Made by a program: the position numbers and the translations under genes | Part shown: positions 1-6,607 of the stretch, piece after piece | Numbering within the stretch: position 1 is the stretch's first letter | Layout of the letters: each line of letters begins with the position of its first letter | DNA from: Raineya sp964654605 | Lineage (GTDB): Bacteria; Bacteroidota; Bacteroidia; Cytophagales; Thermonemataceae | DNA: 20,849 bases | Direction of reading: 5' to 3' | Assembly (NCBI GenBank): GCA_964654605.1 | Contig: CAZZLW010000002.1 | Coordinates: 1 to 20,849 of the forward strand | The notes under the pieces: generated by a model | The model's database searches: none | Told to the model about the DNA's origin: nothing | What the model saw: the letters and a program-made list of their open reading frames with translations, nothing else

Positions 1-1
1 C

Positions 2-78
2 AAACCTCAAACCTCAAACCTCAAACCTCAAACCTCAAACCTCAAACCTCAAACCTCAAACCTCAAACCTCAAACCTC
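2..78. repeat. Heptamer tandem repeat array A (unit AAACCTC)
   Basis: Eleven uninterrupted copies of the 7-base unit AAACCTC run from the window edge to just before the stop codon of the Ppx/GppA gene, so the array probably continues outside the window. It occupies the 3' flank of that gene. The unit has no palindrome and does not look like a CRISPR repeat. Exact units of this kind change copy number by slippage. Related degenerate heptamers occur at 2413-2500 and 3505-3556. Confidence 0.95.
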
Positions 79-80
79 TC

Positions 81-992
81 TCACCATTCACCAACGCTAA
101 TATTTTGATAGGTTGTAACGCCGAGTTTGTGTTTTTCGGCAAGAATTTCCATAATTCCATCTTTCAAACCCAAGCCGGGGACTAAAATTTCCTTGATTTT
201 TGCCCACTTCATTACCGAAAGATATACATTAGAAGCGGGTGTAATCACATCTGCTCGGTCGGGGTTTAGTTCCCATTCGTTGATGAGCTCTTCCAAAGTG
301 TATTTGGAAAGCCTCTGTATAACTTCCTCAATTTCTTTGATAGTGAGTGATTTAGATTTTTTTCGGGCAAGTTCCCAAATTTTATTGATATTGCCACCAA
401 TTCCTACCGCAGTAATTTTGGGTACAACATCACGAATATTCTTTTCTACCCAAATCTGCATTTCTTGCCAATCTTTTGCCGAAACGGCATTTTCCAAGAG
501 TCTCACTGAACCCACAGGAAAAGATTTGCTTGCCAGTACCTTTTTTTGAGAAAAGAGTGTAACCTCTGTACTCCCACCACCTACGTCTATGTGCAAATAG
601 TTTTTATCGTCCAAAACTCGCAAAAGTCCTTTATTGACAATTTCACTTTCTTGGTCTCCTGAAATAATTTGCAACTGCAAATCAAGTTCTTTTCTGACTT
701 TTTCAGCAATTGCAGAGCCATTACGAGCCTCACGCATCGCCGAAGTAGCCAGTGCCAGATAGTCATCAACTTGGTGTAATTCCATTAAAATTTTATAGGC
801 TTGCAAAAGTTTGAGAATATCTTTTTCCTTAGCTATGCTGATTTCTCTATTTCTGAATACTTCTAAACCCAAGCGTAATGGAAAGCGTACATACTCTACT
901 TTTTTGAAAGAAATGCTTTCAGCGTGATGTAACACGCTACTGATTTGCATACGAGCGGCGTTAGAGCCTATGTCTATTGCGGCAAATTTCAT
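81..992 (-). CDS. Ppx/GppA-type exopolyphosphatase family protein
   Basis: This 303-residue protein belongs to the Ppx/GppA branch of the ASKHA (actin-like) phosphatases, which hydrolyse the terminal phosphate of polyphosphate or of pppGpp in the cytoplasm. The N-terminal phosphate-binding loop is visible as AIDIGSNAAR (residues 5-14), and the second nucleotide-binding loop as IDVGGGSTEV (about 135-144). The length covers only the catalytic two-lobed domain; the C-terminal HD-like domain of E. coli Ppx (about 510 aa) is absent, as in many short bacterial forms. The next in-frame Met is residue 15, beyond the phosphate loop, so the ATG at 992 must be the start. A strong promoter ends only four bases before it, so the mRNA may be leaderless. 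Whether it prefers polyphosphate or pppGpp cannot be read from the sequence. Confidence 0.92.
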   Translation of the reverse strand: MKFAAIDIGSNAARMQISSVLHHAESISFKKVEYVRFPLRLGLEVFRNREISIAKEKDILKLLQAYKILMELHQVDDYLALATSAMREARNGSAIAEKVRKELDLQLQIISGDQESEIVNKGLLRVLDDKNYLHIDVGGGSTEVTLFSQKKVLASKSFPVGSVRLLENAVSAKDWQEMQIWVEKNIRDVVPKITAVGIGGNINKIWELARKKSKSLTIKEIEEVIQRLSKYTLEELINEWELNPDRADVITPASNVYLSVMKWAKIKEILVPGLGLKDGIMEILAEKHKLGVTTYQNISVGEW

Positions 993-996
993 TGTG

Positions 997-1028
997 CAAA
1001 CTTACAAGGCAAAAATAAAAATTGCAAA
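997..1028 (-). promoter_or_regulatory. Bacteroidota-type promoter of the ppx/gppA gene
   Basis: On the minus strand TTTG (1028-1025) is followed after exactly 20 bases by TAAGTTTG (1004-997), a perfect match to the Bacteroidota sigma-factor consensus TTTG-N17-23-TAnnTTTG. Only four bases separate it from the ATG, which puts the expected transcription start at or within a base or two of the start codon. Confidence 0.7.
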
Positions 1029-1049
1029 GGTTTGTAAGAAAAAATTGGT

Positions 1050-2330
1050 TTAATCAATTTTAGGACGATAAAACCAAAGCACATCACTCAAAGAAACACC
1101 CAAACGTGCTTCTACATAACGTTCTTGCAAGCCATTGCGAGAAAGACTACCTCTTTGTCCTGCAATAATGCCCAAATGTAGATAGGTAAGTTTGCCTTGC
1201 CCACCCGAAAAAGCAAAAGAGCCACCCACAGAAAGATTGGTTTCGGCGAGGGTTTTACCTTCTATTTGCAAAATTTGAGGGGTATGATTGAATCCTATAC
1301 GATAAGTGCTTCTATTCCAAAATTTGTTAGAGCCAAATTCGGGTGTCCATTCGCCACCTACGGCAATTGTAAGACGATTGGTTAGCTGATTATCTGCTAC
1401 CTCAAAGCGTTTGAATTGCGACCAATTTTGAGAAATAACTTCTGCGTGAATGGTGTAATGGTTCAATTTCTCGTAAGAAGCACCTACTCGCAAGCGTGAA
1501 GGAAAAGCGGTTTTACCTTTGATAGTGGTAAGTGTATCCACAAAAGAAGGGGCTATGAGATTACTGCCGAAGAAATCGCGTTTTTCAAAAGCCTCAAAAC
1601 GCTTGGTTTTCATCTGTGCCGAAAGGTCGTATGTAAGCCCAAAATTCAAAAATTTGCGGTCTTTTTCCAAAGGATAGCGATAAGCTACCCCCAAATTCCA
1701 AACGATTTGATTGAAATTATCCCTTTGTAAAAAAGCTATTCGGCTATTTTGACCCGAAGCAATGAGTTCCGTAACCGACTCGCGTGTGAGGTTGCCAAAA
1801 AGATAAGACATCTTTACGCCAAGACTCAAATGCTTGATAGGGCTAAAGCCATTAGCCCAAAAAAAGTTATTCAAGCCACCTTCGCCTTTGAACGTATAAT
1901 AGGCAAAGAAATCAGAGTTTTCTACCTTTGCCGAAGTTTCGGTAAGGTATTCTAAATTGCTGTAAGGTTGCAAACCAATGGCACTTGTCCATTTTTTGGT
2001 AATGGGCAAAGCCAATGTAGCATAATTGAAGTTCCCCGTTGTAAAACCTTGTTCAGCCCTTTCGGAACGCAGTTGTTGAAACTTGAAATTATACCCTGCA
2101 TCAAAAATCACGCTCCCATTGCGAACAAGAAGGGCAGGGTTTATGGTATTTACCCAAAAAGAATTGCTGGTACTTACGCCCACACTGCCCATAGATTGTT
2201 GAGCTATATTGCCTTGGGGGGTAAGCGTACCCAAGCCAAAACCTGAAAGAGGGGAATTTTGAGAAAAAAGTTTTTGCGTAAGCGAAAAACAAACAACGAG
2301 AAAAAATAGCTTTCTTGAAAAATTTTTCAT
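1050..2330 (-). CDS. Outer-membrane beta-barrel protein (FadL/PorV-like fold likely)
   Basis: A 426-residue exported protein. It begins with a clear Sec signal peptide (basic MKNFSRK, hydrophobic LFFLVVCFSL, cleavage near FSQ at about residue 24). The mature part starts with SPLSGFGLG, then a Gly-rich stretch and a NTINPALL segment, an N-terminal pattern I associate with Bacteroidota outer-membrane barrels of the FadL/OmpP1 or PorV type. The rest alternates aromatic and polar residues as transmembrane beta-strands do. No enzymatic motif is visible. It lies downstream of coaX on the same strand, a neighbourhood I recall for Bacteroidota, but the two are now separated by about 430 bases of repeats. 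I see no good promoter of its own in that gap. The substrate or partner is unknown; the FadL/PorV assignment is inference. Confidence 0.75.
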   Translation of the reverse strand: MKNFSRKLFFLVVCFSLTQKLFSQNSPLSGFGLGTLTPQGNIAQQSMGSVGVSTSNSFWVNTINPALLVRNGSVIFDAGYNFKFQQLRSERAEQGFTTGNFNYATLALPITKKWTSAIGLQPYSNLEYLTETSAKVENSDFFAYYTFKGEGGLNNFFWANGFSPIKHLSLGVKMSYLFGNLTRESVTELIASGQNSRIAFLQRDNFNQIVWNLGVAYRYPLEKDRKFLNFGLTYDLSAQMKTKRFEAFEKRDFFGSNLIAPSFVDTLTTIKGKTAFPSRLRVGASYEKLNHYTIHAEVISQNWSQFKRFEVADNQLTNRLTIAVGGEWTPEFGSNKFWNRSTYRIGFNHTPQILQIEGKTLAETNLSVGGSFAFSGGQGKLTYLHLGIIAGQRGSLSRNGLQERYVEARLGVSLSDVLWFYRPKID

Positions 2331-2412
2331 AGATAAATGGTATGCTCAATAAAAATGATTTTGAAATTTCTTATTTTGAACTTCTCCCAAATTTCTGCAA
2401 GTAGCGTTGAAA

Positions 2413-2500
2413 AGTTTTGGGTTTGAGGTTTGAAGTTTGAACCTTTGAACTTTTGAACCCTTAAACCCTTAACCCTTGAACTTTCCAACCTTATACCTTA
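2413..2500. repeat. Degenerate heptamer repeat array B
   Basis: About twelve 7-8 base units of the form GGTTTGA / ACCTTTGA / ACCCTTA occupy the region upstream of the outer-membrane gene. The left part contains exact reverse complements of the AAACCTC unit of array A; the right part is in the opposite sense, so the array as a whole can fold on itself. It is much more diverged than array A. Confidence 0.8.
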
Positions 2501-2506
2501 AACGAA

Positions 2507-2747
2507 CGTGAGTTATAAGTACAAAGTGTTTGAAATACAATTTGTTAAAAAATTTATTTTTTTGTTATACTTTGTTTTTTTGACCTCACCCCCAGCCCCT
2601 CTCCAAAAGGAGAGGGGAGCTATACACCTGAAAATCAAAATTTTAGGTGTAATTATCTCCCCTCTTTTTCAAGGAGGGGAACAAGGGGTGGTTTAAGTTA
2701 TTAAAAATAAAAACTTGATAATCAAATTTTTAATCTTGCAACTCACG
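2507..2747. mobile_element. 241-bp MITE-like palindromic element with 9-bp target duplication
   Basis: The element begins CGTGAGTTATAAG and ends with the inverted CTTGCAACTCACG (11 of 13 positions match). TTAAACGAA flanks it directly on both sides (2498-2506 and 2748-2756), a 9-bp target duplication. Inside are three hairpins: CCCCTCTCC-AAAA-GGAGAGGGG (2596-2617), a central ACACCT...AGGTGT palindrome (2624-2650) and TCCCCTC...GAGGGGA (2658-2680). The C/G-rich arms CCTCACCCCCAGCCCC and CAAGGGGTGG resemble a palindromic repeat that I believe is common in bacterial intergenic regions. There is no transposase gene, so it would have to be moved in trans. It abuts the coaX stop codon; if coaX and the outer-membrane gene are cotranscribed, it folds in that mRNA. 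Confidence 0.75.
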
Positions 2748-2756
2748 TTAAACGAA

Positions 2757-3488
2757 CTAATTACTTGCCAGAGGCAGATTATACATCAAAATTTGGTTTA
2801 GTCCGTAAAGTACAAGTTTTGGGACTGCAAAAGTACCTGCTTTTTTGATATTTTCAAAATAAATACTATCTCCACCACATAAAATAGTTTGCAGGTCGGG
2901 GTGTAGGATTTGATAATACTCTCGCAAGCTATGGATTTCGCCTTTTACACCATTTACCGCACCGCTCAATATGGCTTCTTCGGTGGTGCTGGCTGTGATA
3001 GGCACTTCTTGTTCAGGCTTCCATTCTACAAGAGGTAATTTTTGAGTAAATTCGTGCATAGCTTTGAGCCTCATTCTCACGCCTGGGGCAATCATTCCGC
3101 CCATAAATTTGTTATCGGCAGTTACAAAGTCGTAGGTAATGCAAGTCCCTAAATCAATAACAAGGCAGGGTTTATCAGGAAAAAGGGCTTTTGCTCCGAT
3201 TGCCGCCGCCAGCCTATCTGTTCCCAGCGTTTGCGGACTTTTGTAGCAGTTTTCAATAGGAACAGGTACGTTGTTATCAAAAATAAGCGGCTTTTTGGGT
3301 AGCTTTCCTGCAAGCAAATCAGTATCTTTTCTTACGGAACTTACAATAAAATTATCGGCATTGTAGCTTTCAATAGTTCGTAAAAGCAAATCGGTATCGG
3401 TAGTTTCCAGCCCTTCTACGAGCCGATTGTCTTCAAAAAGGGCTGTTTTAGAGCGTGTATTTCCTAAATCTATGGCTACGTTTTTCAT
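2757..3488 (-). CDS. coaX: Type III pantothenate kinase
   Basis: CoaX phosphorylates pantothenate with ATP in the first step of coenzyme A synthesis; it is the feedback-insensitive, cytoplasmic, dimeric type III enzyme. The 243 residues are a full-length member. The N-terminal phosphate loop is AIDLGNTRSK (5-14). The GTDR motif at 89-92 carries the catalytic Asp91. The second ATP loop is VIDLGTCITYD (110-120), followed by GGMIAPGVRMR (130-140), which shapes the pantothenate pocket. The stop codon (TAG) lies at the edge of the MITE-like element downstream. A promoter about 85-115 bases upstream gives a leader that runs through a heptamer-derived hairpin. No other pantothenate kinase is in the window. 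Confidence 0.96.
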   Translation of the reverse strand: MKNVAIDLGNTRSKTALFEDNRLVEGLETTDTDLLLRTIESYNADNFIVSSVRKDTDLLAGKLPKKPLIFDNNVPVPIENCYKSPQTLGTDRLAAAIGAKALFPDKPCLVIDLGTCITYDFVTADNKFMGGMIAPGVRMRLKAMHEFTQKLPLVEWKPEQEVPITASTTEEAILSGAVNGVKGEIHSLREYYQILHPDLQTILCGGDSIYFENIKKAGTFAVPKLVLYGLNQILMYNLPLASN

Positions 3489-3504
3489 TGGAAGTCAGCT
3501 TTTG

Positions 3505-3556
3505 ATGTTTGGGTTCATAGGCTTGGTTTGAAAGTTTGAACTTTCAACCTATAAAC
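3505..3556. repeat. Degenerate heptamer repeat array C with hairpin, in the coaX leader
   Basis: TTTGGG, GGTTTGA, AAGTTTGA and ACTTTCAACC units of the same family as arrays A and B lie between the coaX promoter and start codon. Bases 3525-3549 form a palindrome, GGTTTGAAAGTT paired with AACTTTCAACC around a two-base centre with one bulged T. Confidence 0.6.
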
Positions 3557-3571
3557 TCTTATTTTTTGGCT

Positions 3572-3603
3572 CAAAATTAGCAAATATCATTCCAAACAAT
3601 CAA
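3572..3603 (-). promoter_or_regulatory. Probable coaX promoter
   Basis: On the minus strand TAATTTTG (3579-3572) fits TAnnTTTG. TTG trinucleotides lie 17 bases (3599-3597) and 21 bases (3603-3601) upstream, both within the accepted spacing. The predicted leader is about 80 nt and contains array C. Confidence 0.5.
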
Positions 3604-3700
3604 GAATTTGTCTAAAAGATTTTGCATAAGGAAAACATTTTTTTACAGATAAAGTTGTATTTTGCAAGCAAAAAATATTTCAACCCTAAAATTTACTTCT

Positions 3701-4909
3701 ATGGCAGATGCTTATATTTATGATGCACTTCGCACACCACGTGGCAAAGGCAAAGCCGAAGGTGCTTTGCATACCATTCAACCAGTGGAATTGGTGAGTA
3801 CCTTACTGAAAACATTACGAGAAAAAAATCAGTTGGACACAAGTCTGATTGAGGATATTATTTTGGGCTGTGTTACACCTATTGGTGAGCAAGGAGCAGA
3901 TATTGCTCGTACGGCGGCTCTGGTGGCGGGCTATGCCCAAACTACCGCAGGTGTACAAATCAATCGGTTTTGCTCTTCGGGCTTGGAGGCTATCAATATG
4001 GCGGCGGCATACATTATGTCGGGACAGATAGAAGCTATCATTGCGGGTGGGATAGAGTCTATGTCAAGAATACCTATGGGCTCAGACGGAGGAGCCTTAT
4101 TTACCAGCCCTGCCGTTATTGCTAAGCATAAAATTGTACCACAAGGTATTTCAGCAGATTTGATTGCCACTAAATACGGCTATTCTCGCACCGATTTAGA
4201 TACTTATGCCGTTCATTCGCATCAAAGAGCCTTTAAGGCACAAACCGAAGGGTACTTTAAGAAATCGGTTGTTCCTGTAAAAGACCAAGCAGGTTTTGTG
4301 ATTTTAGATAAAGACGAAAACATTCGTCCTGATACTACTTTGGAAACTCTTGCCAAACTGCCACCTTCTTTTGCAATGATGGGGCAAATGGGCGGTCTGG
4401 ACGGCTTGGCTCAGTTGCGTTATCCCGAAGTGGAACGCATAGAACATTTACATCACGCAGGAAATAGCTCAGGAATTGTAGATGGGGCTTCTGTTACGCT
4501 TTTGGGTAGCAAAGCATTTGGTGAAAAAACAGGCTTGAAGCCAAGGGCAAAAGTAAAGGCTTTTACTATCATTGGCTCTGAACCTACCATTATGCTTACG
4601 GGTCCTGTGCCTGCGGTGCAAAAGCTCCTTAAAAAACAAGGTATGCAACCTAATGATATTGACTTGTATGAGGTAAATGAGGCTTTTGCAGTGGTGCCTT
4701 TGTATTTTATGGATATGCTTGGCATTGCTCACGATAAAGTAAATGTAAATGGTGGTGCTATTGCAATGGGACACCCTCTTGGAGCAACAGGCTCTATTAT
4801 TTTGGGTACGCTTTTAGATGAATTGGAGCGAAGAAATCTGCAAACAGGCTTAGCAACACTTTGCATAGGTGGTGGTATGGGTATCGCTACAATTATTGAA
4901 CGAGTGTAA
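3701..4909 (+). CDS. Acetyl-CoA C-acyltransferase (thiolase)
   Basis: A 402-residue thiolase, which either cleaves 3-ketoacyl-CoA (beta-oxidation) or condenses two acetyl-CoA units. The nucleophilic Cys91 sits in NRFCSSGLEAINMA. The second half carries the active-site GHPLGATG (His358) and LCIGGGMG (Cys388), and NEAFAV is also present, so all catalytic elements are intact. I chose the ATG at 3701 because MADAYIYDALRTPRGKGK is the normal thiolase N-terminus; the in-frame TTG at 3662 would add an unlikely 13-residue tail. No fad partners (dehydrogenase, hydratase) are adjacent, so the sequence does not decide between degradation and synthesis; the RTPRGK start resembles FadA/FadI-type degradative enzymes. 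It ends in a strong terminator shared with the converging gene. Confidence 0.93.
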   Translation: MADAYIYDALRTPRGKGKAEGALHTIQPVELVSTLLKTLREKNQLDTSLIEDIILGCVTPIGEQGADIARTAALVAGYAQTTAGVQINRFCSSGLEAINMAAAYIMSGQIEAIIAGGIESMSRIPMGSDGGALFTSPAVIAKHKIVPQGISADLIATKYGYSRTDLDTYAVHSHQRAFKAQTEGYFKKSVVPVKDQAGFVILDKDENIRPDTTLETLAKLPPSFAMMGQMGGLDGLAQLRYPEVERIEHLHHAGNSSGIVDGASVTLLGSKAFGEKTGLKPRAKVKAFTIIGSEPTIMLTGPVPAVQKLLKKQGMQPNDIDLYEVNEAFAVVPLYFMDMLGIAHDKVNVNGGAIAMGHPLGATGSIILGTLLDELERRNLQTGLATLCIGGGMGIATIIERV

Positions 4910-4911
4910 AT

Positions 4912-4945
4912 ATCAAGAAGGTCGGTAACTACCGACCTTCTTGAT
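4912..4945. terminator. Bidirectional hairpin terminator between convergent genes
   Basis: ATCAAGAAGGTCGGTA (4912-4927) is followed after two bases by its exact reverse complement (4930-4945), a perfect 16-bp stem whose inner pair opens to a tetraloop. It fills the whole gap between the thiolase stop (4907-4909) and the stop of the minus-strand gene (4946-4948). U-tracts are weak on both sides, so it may also act mainly as an mRNA 3'-end stabiliser. Confidence 0.8.
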
Positions 4946-5248
4946 TTAGAATCTTACTTCGTAAATAGCTCTAATGGGAATTATTCTGCCTCCTTTTAGG
5001 GTAATAACATCTTCGCAAATAGCCCAAATGGTGGTATGAACATAGAAATTTTCGCTATTCACATCACGGAAGTAAATAAAGACTTTTTGTTGGTACAGAT
5101 TGCCCAATTTTAAGCCTTTTTCTATGTTTATTTGCCGTAATTTACGTTCCTCTTCCGAGGTAAGCACATCAAACTTGGTAAAAGAGAATAGGTGTAAATC
5201 CTCTTTGCCAACTTCCTTACAATTGAAATTTAGTAGCTTCATAAGCAT
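4946..5248 (-). CDS. Conserved hypothetical protein, 100 aa
   Basis: I cannot name this gene. The 100-residue product has no signal peptide and no membrane segment. Residues about 20-45 (LFSFTKFDVLTSEEERKL) look helical and charged. The second half (KVFIYFRDVNSENFYVHTT, then VITLKGGRIIPIRAIYEVRF) looks like a small antiparallel beta-sheet ending with a basic, hydrophobic strand. The pattern 'T-x-W-x-(5)-V-x-L-K-G-G-x-x-I-P-I-x-x-I-x-x-V' at the C-terminus resembles uncharacterised Bacteroidota proteins I have seen, but I know no function. ATG at 5248 and ATG at 5242 are both possible starts, differing by two residues. No promoter of the TAnnTTTG type is visible upstream. Coding is supported by convergent placement on a terminator and by a protein-like composition. 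Confidence 0.7.
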   Translation of the reverse strand: MLMKLLNFNCKEVGKEDLHLFSFTKFDVLTSEEERKLRQINIEKGLKLGNLYQQKVFIYFRDVNSENFYVHTTIWAICEDVITLKGGRIIPIRAIYEVRF

Positions 5249-5394
5249 AAGAGTTTTAGGAAGTTCATAAAAAAATAAAAGTCATCTCTATAACTAATGT
5301 TTGAGCAATTTTGTTTTAGAAAAGCGATAACTTATTAAGAAAAGCGGCTTTGCTTTGGTAATTAAATGTGAACTTTTCCGTGAATGGTATAAGC

Positions 5395-5429
5395 AAAAAC
5401 CCTTCATACTGCACGTATGAAGGGTTTTT
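5395..5429 (-). terminator. Rho-independent terminator of the tRNA gene
   Basis: A perfect 15-bp inverted repeat (arms 5395-5409 and 5415-5429, sequence AAAAACCCTTCATAC and its complement) with the 5-base loop TGCAC begins two bases after the tRNA 3' end. On the minus strand the stem ends in GGGTTTTT, giving the U-run of an intrinsic terminator. The 140 bases between it and the small unknown gene show nothing further that I can support. Confidence 0.85.
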
Positions 5430-5431
5430 AG

Positions 5432-5504
<73 letters not shown>

Positions 5505-5520
5505 ATGTAATTTGCGAGTG

Positions 5521-5551
5521 CAAAGGTACGAATAAAAATCTATTCTGCAAA
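5521..5551 (-). promoter_or_regulatory. tRNA-fMet promoter
   Basis: On the minus strand TTTG (5551-5548), 19 bases, then TACCTTTG (5528-5521) is a consensus Bacteroidota promoter. It lies 16 bases before the tRNA 5' end, leaving a leader of about 10 nt for processing. Confidence 0.75.
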
Positions 5552-5575
5552 TTTTTTTGCAAAAATTTTTATTTT

Positions 5576-5607
5576 TTTGCAAAGCATATTACAAAAATAT
5601 ACCTTTG
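5576..5607 (+). promoter_or_regulatory. Promoter of the UDP-sugar epimerase gene
   Basis: TTTG (5576-5579), 20 bases, TACCTTTG (5600-5607) matches the consensus exactly. The predicted start near 5612 leaves about 18 nt before the ATG at 5630 and almost none before the alternative TTG at 5615, which supports the ATG. It is divergent from the tRNA promoter, with the same TACCTTTGCA core on the opposite strand. Confidence 0.75.
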
Positions 5608-5629
5608 CAAGACCTTGAAGTTAAATTTT

Positions 5630-6607
5630 ATGCAGTATCAAAGTCAGGATATAAGTCGTTACAATTTTTTAGTTACAGGTGGGGCGGGCTTTATAGGCTC
5701 TAATATTGTTGCTTATCTACTTGATAATCAAGTAAAAAAAATTAGAATTTTAGATAATCTATCTACGGGCTATCTGAAAAATATAGAACCTTTCCTGAGC
5801 CTTCCGAATGTTGAGTTTATTCAGGGAGATATAGCCTCGTCAGAAGTGTGTTTGCGTGCTTGCGAAGGGATTGATTATGTATTTCATCAAGCCGCTTTGG
5901 GTTCAGTGCCTCGTAGTATTCAGAATCCACTGGCAAGCCACGAAGCCAATGTTACAGGCTTCCTAAATATTCTTTGGGCTTGTAAAGAAAACAAAGTAAA
6001 ACGCTTGGTATATGCCTCTTCTTCTTCTGTATATGGCGATAGCCCCATTTTACCCAAAAAAGAACACCAAATAGGCAAGCCACTTTCGCCTTATGCTCTT
6101 ACCAAATCTATCAATGAGCAATATGCAGAAGTATTTGCACGTGTGTATGGCACGGAAAGCATAGGCTTGCGTTATTTCAATGTTTTTGGCTACAATCAAA
6201 GTCCCGAAGGGGCTTATGCGGCAGTGATACCACTTTTTATGAAAGCCTTGCTAGCTCAAAAATCGCCTATCATACACGGCGATGGCAAGCAAACACGCGA
6301 TTTCACTTTTGTAGAAAATGCTGTACAAGCCAATATCAGAGCAATGTTTGCAGAAAACCCAGAAGCGGTAAATCGGGTGTATAATATTGCTTGCGGAGAG
6401 CAACTTTCGGTGCTGGAAATTTTTGAGATACTAAGAGAAATTTTTGCTGTCCAGATAGAGCCTCAATTTACAGAGCCTCGTAAAGGCGATATTCGCAATA
6501 GTCTTGCCGATATTTCTGATGCCCAAAATCTTTTGGGCTATCAGCCTACTATTTTTGCCAAAGAAGGCTTAAAACTCACGGCAGAATGGTTTAGAGAAAA
6601 TCTTTAA
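5630..6607 (+). CDS. NAD-dependent epimerase, UDP-N-acetylglucosamine/UDP-glucose 4-epimerase family (WbpP/VipB-like)
   Basis: A 325-residue extended short-chain dehydrogenase. The NAD-binding glycine motif is VTGGAGFIG (15-23), LDNLSTG follows beta-2 (41-47), the catalytic Ser lies in ASSSSVYG (129-136), and the Tyr/Lys pair is YALTK (Tyr155, Lys159). The run LRYFNVFG...GAYAAVIPLF and GDGKQTRDFTFV is characteristic of the WbpP/VipB subgroup, which interconverts UDP-GlcNAc and UDP-GalNAc (or the uronic acids) for surface polysaccharide. No glycosyltransferases are adjacent, so the precise sugar is inferred from family only. I chose ATG 5630 over TTG 5615 from the promoter position. Its stop overlaps the stop of the converging GH3 gene. 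Confidence 0.9.
   Translation: MQYQSQDISRYNFLVTGGAGFIGSNIVAYLLDNQVKKIRILDNLSTGYLKNIEPFLSLPNVEFIQGDIASSEVCLRACEGIDYVFHQAALGSVPRSIQNPLASHEANVTGFLNILWACKENKVKRLVYASSSSVYGDSPILPKKEHQIGKPLSPYALTKSINEQYAEVFARVYGTESIGLRYFNVFGYNQSPEGAYAAVIPLFMKALLAQKSPIIHGDGKQTRDFTFVENAVQANIRAMFAENPEAVNRVYNIACGEQLSVLEIFEILREIFAVQIEPQFTEPRKGDIRNSLADISDAQNLLGYQPTIFAKEGLKLTAEWFRENL

Noticed and set aside
2..78. Array of 7-base units considered as an origin iteron or telomere-like end.
   Set aside because: Units are short and contiguous with no replication gene, and decayed relatives occur at unrelated intergenic sites; a simple tandem repeat is enough.
2508..2696. A 62-codon plus-strand frame.
   Set aside because: It lies inside the palindromic MITE-like element and reads through its hairpins; no protein-like features.
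3662..3700. TTG at 3662 as the thiolase start, adding 13 residues.
   Set aside because: The ATG at 3701 gives the usual thiolase N-terminus; the added residues resemble nothing in the family.
5615..5629. TTG at 5615 as the epimerase start.
   Set aside because: It would lie only about 3 nt from the predicted transcription start, while the ATG at 5630 has a normal short leader and the dinucleotide-binding motif still follows at residue 15.
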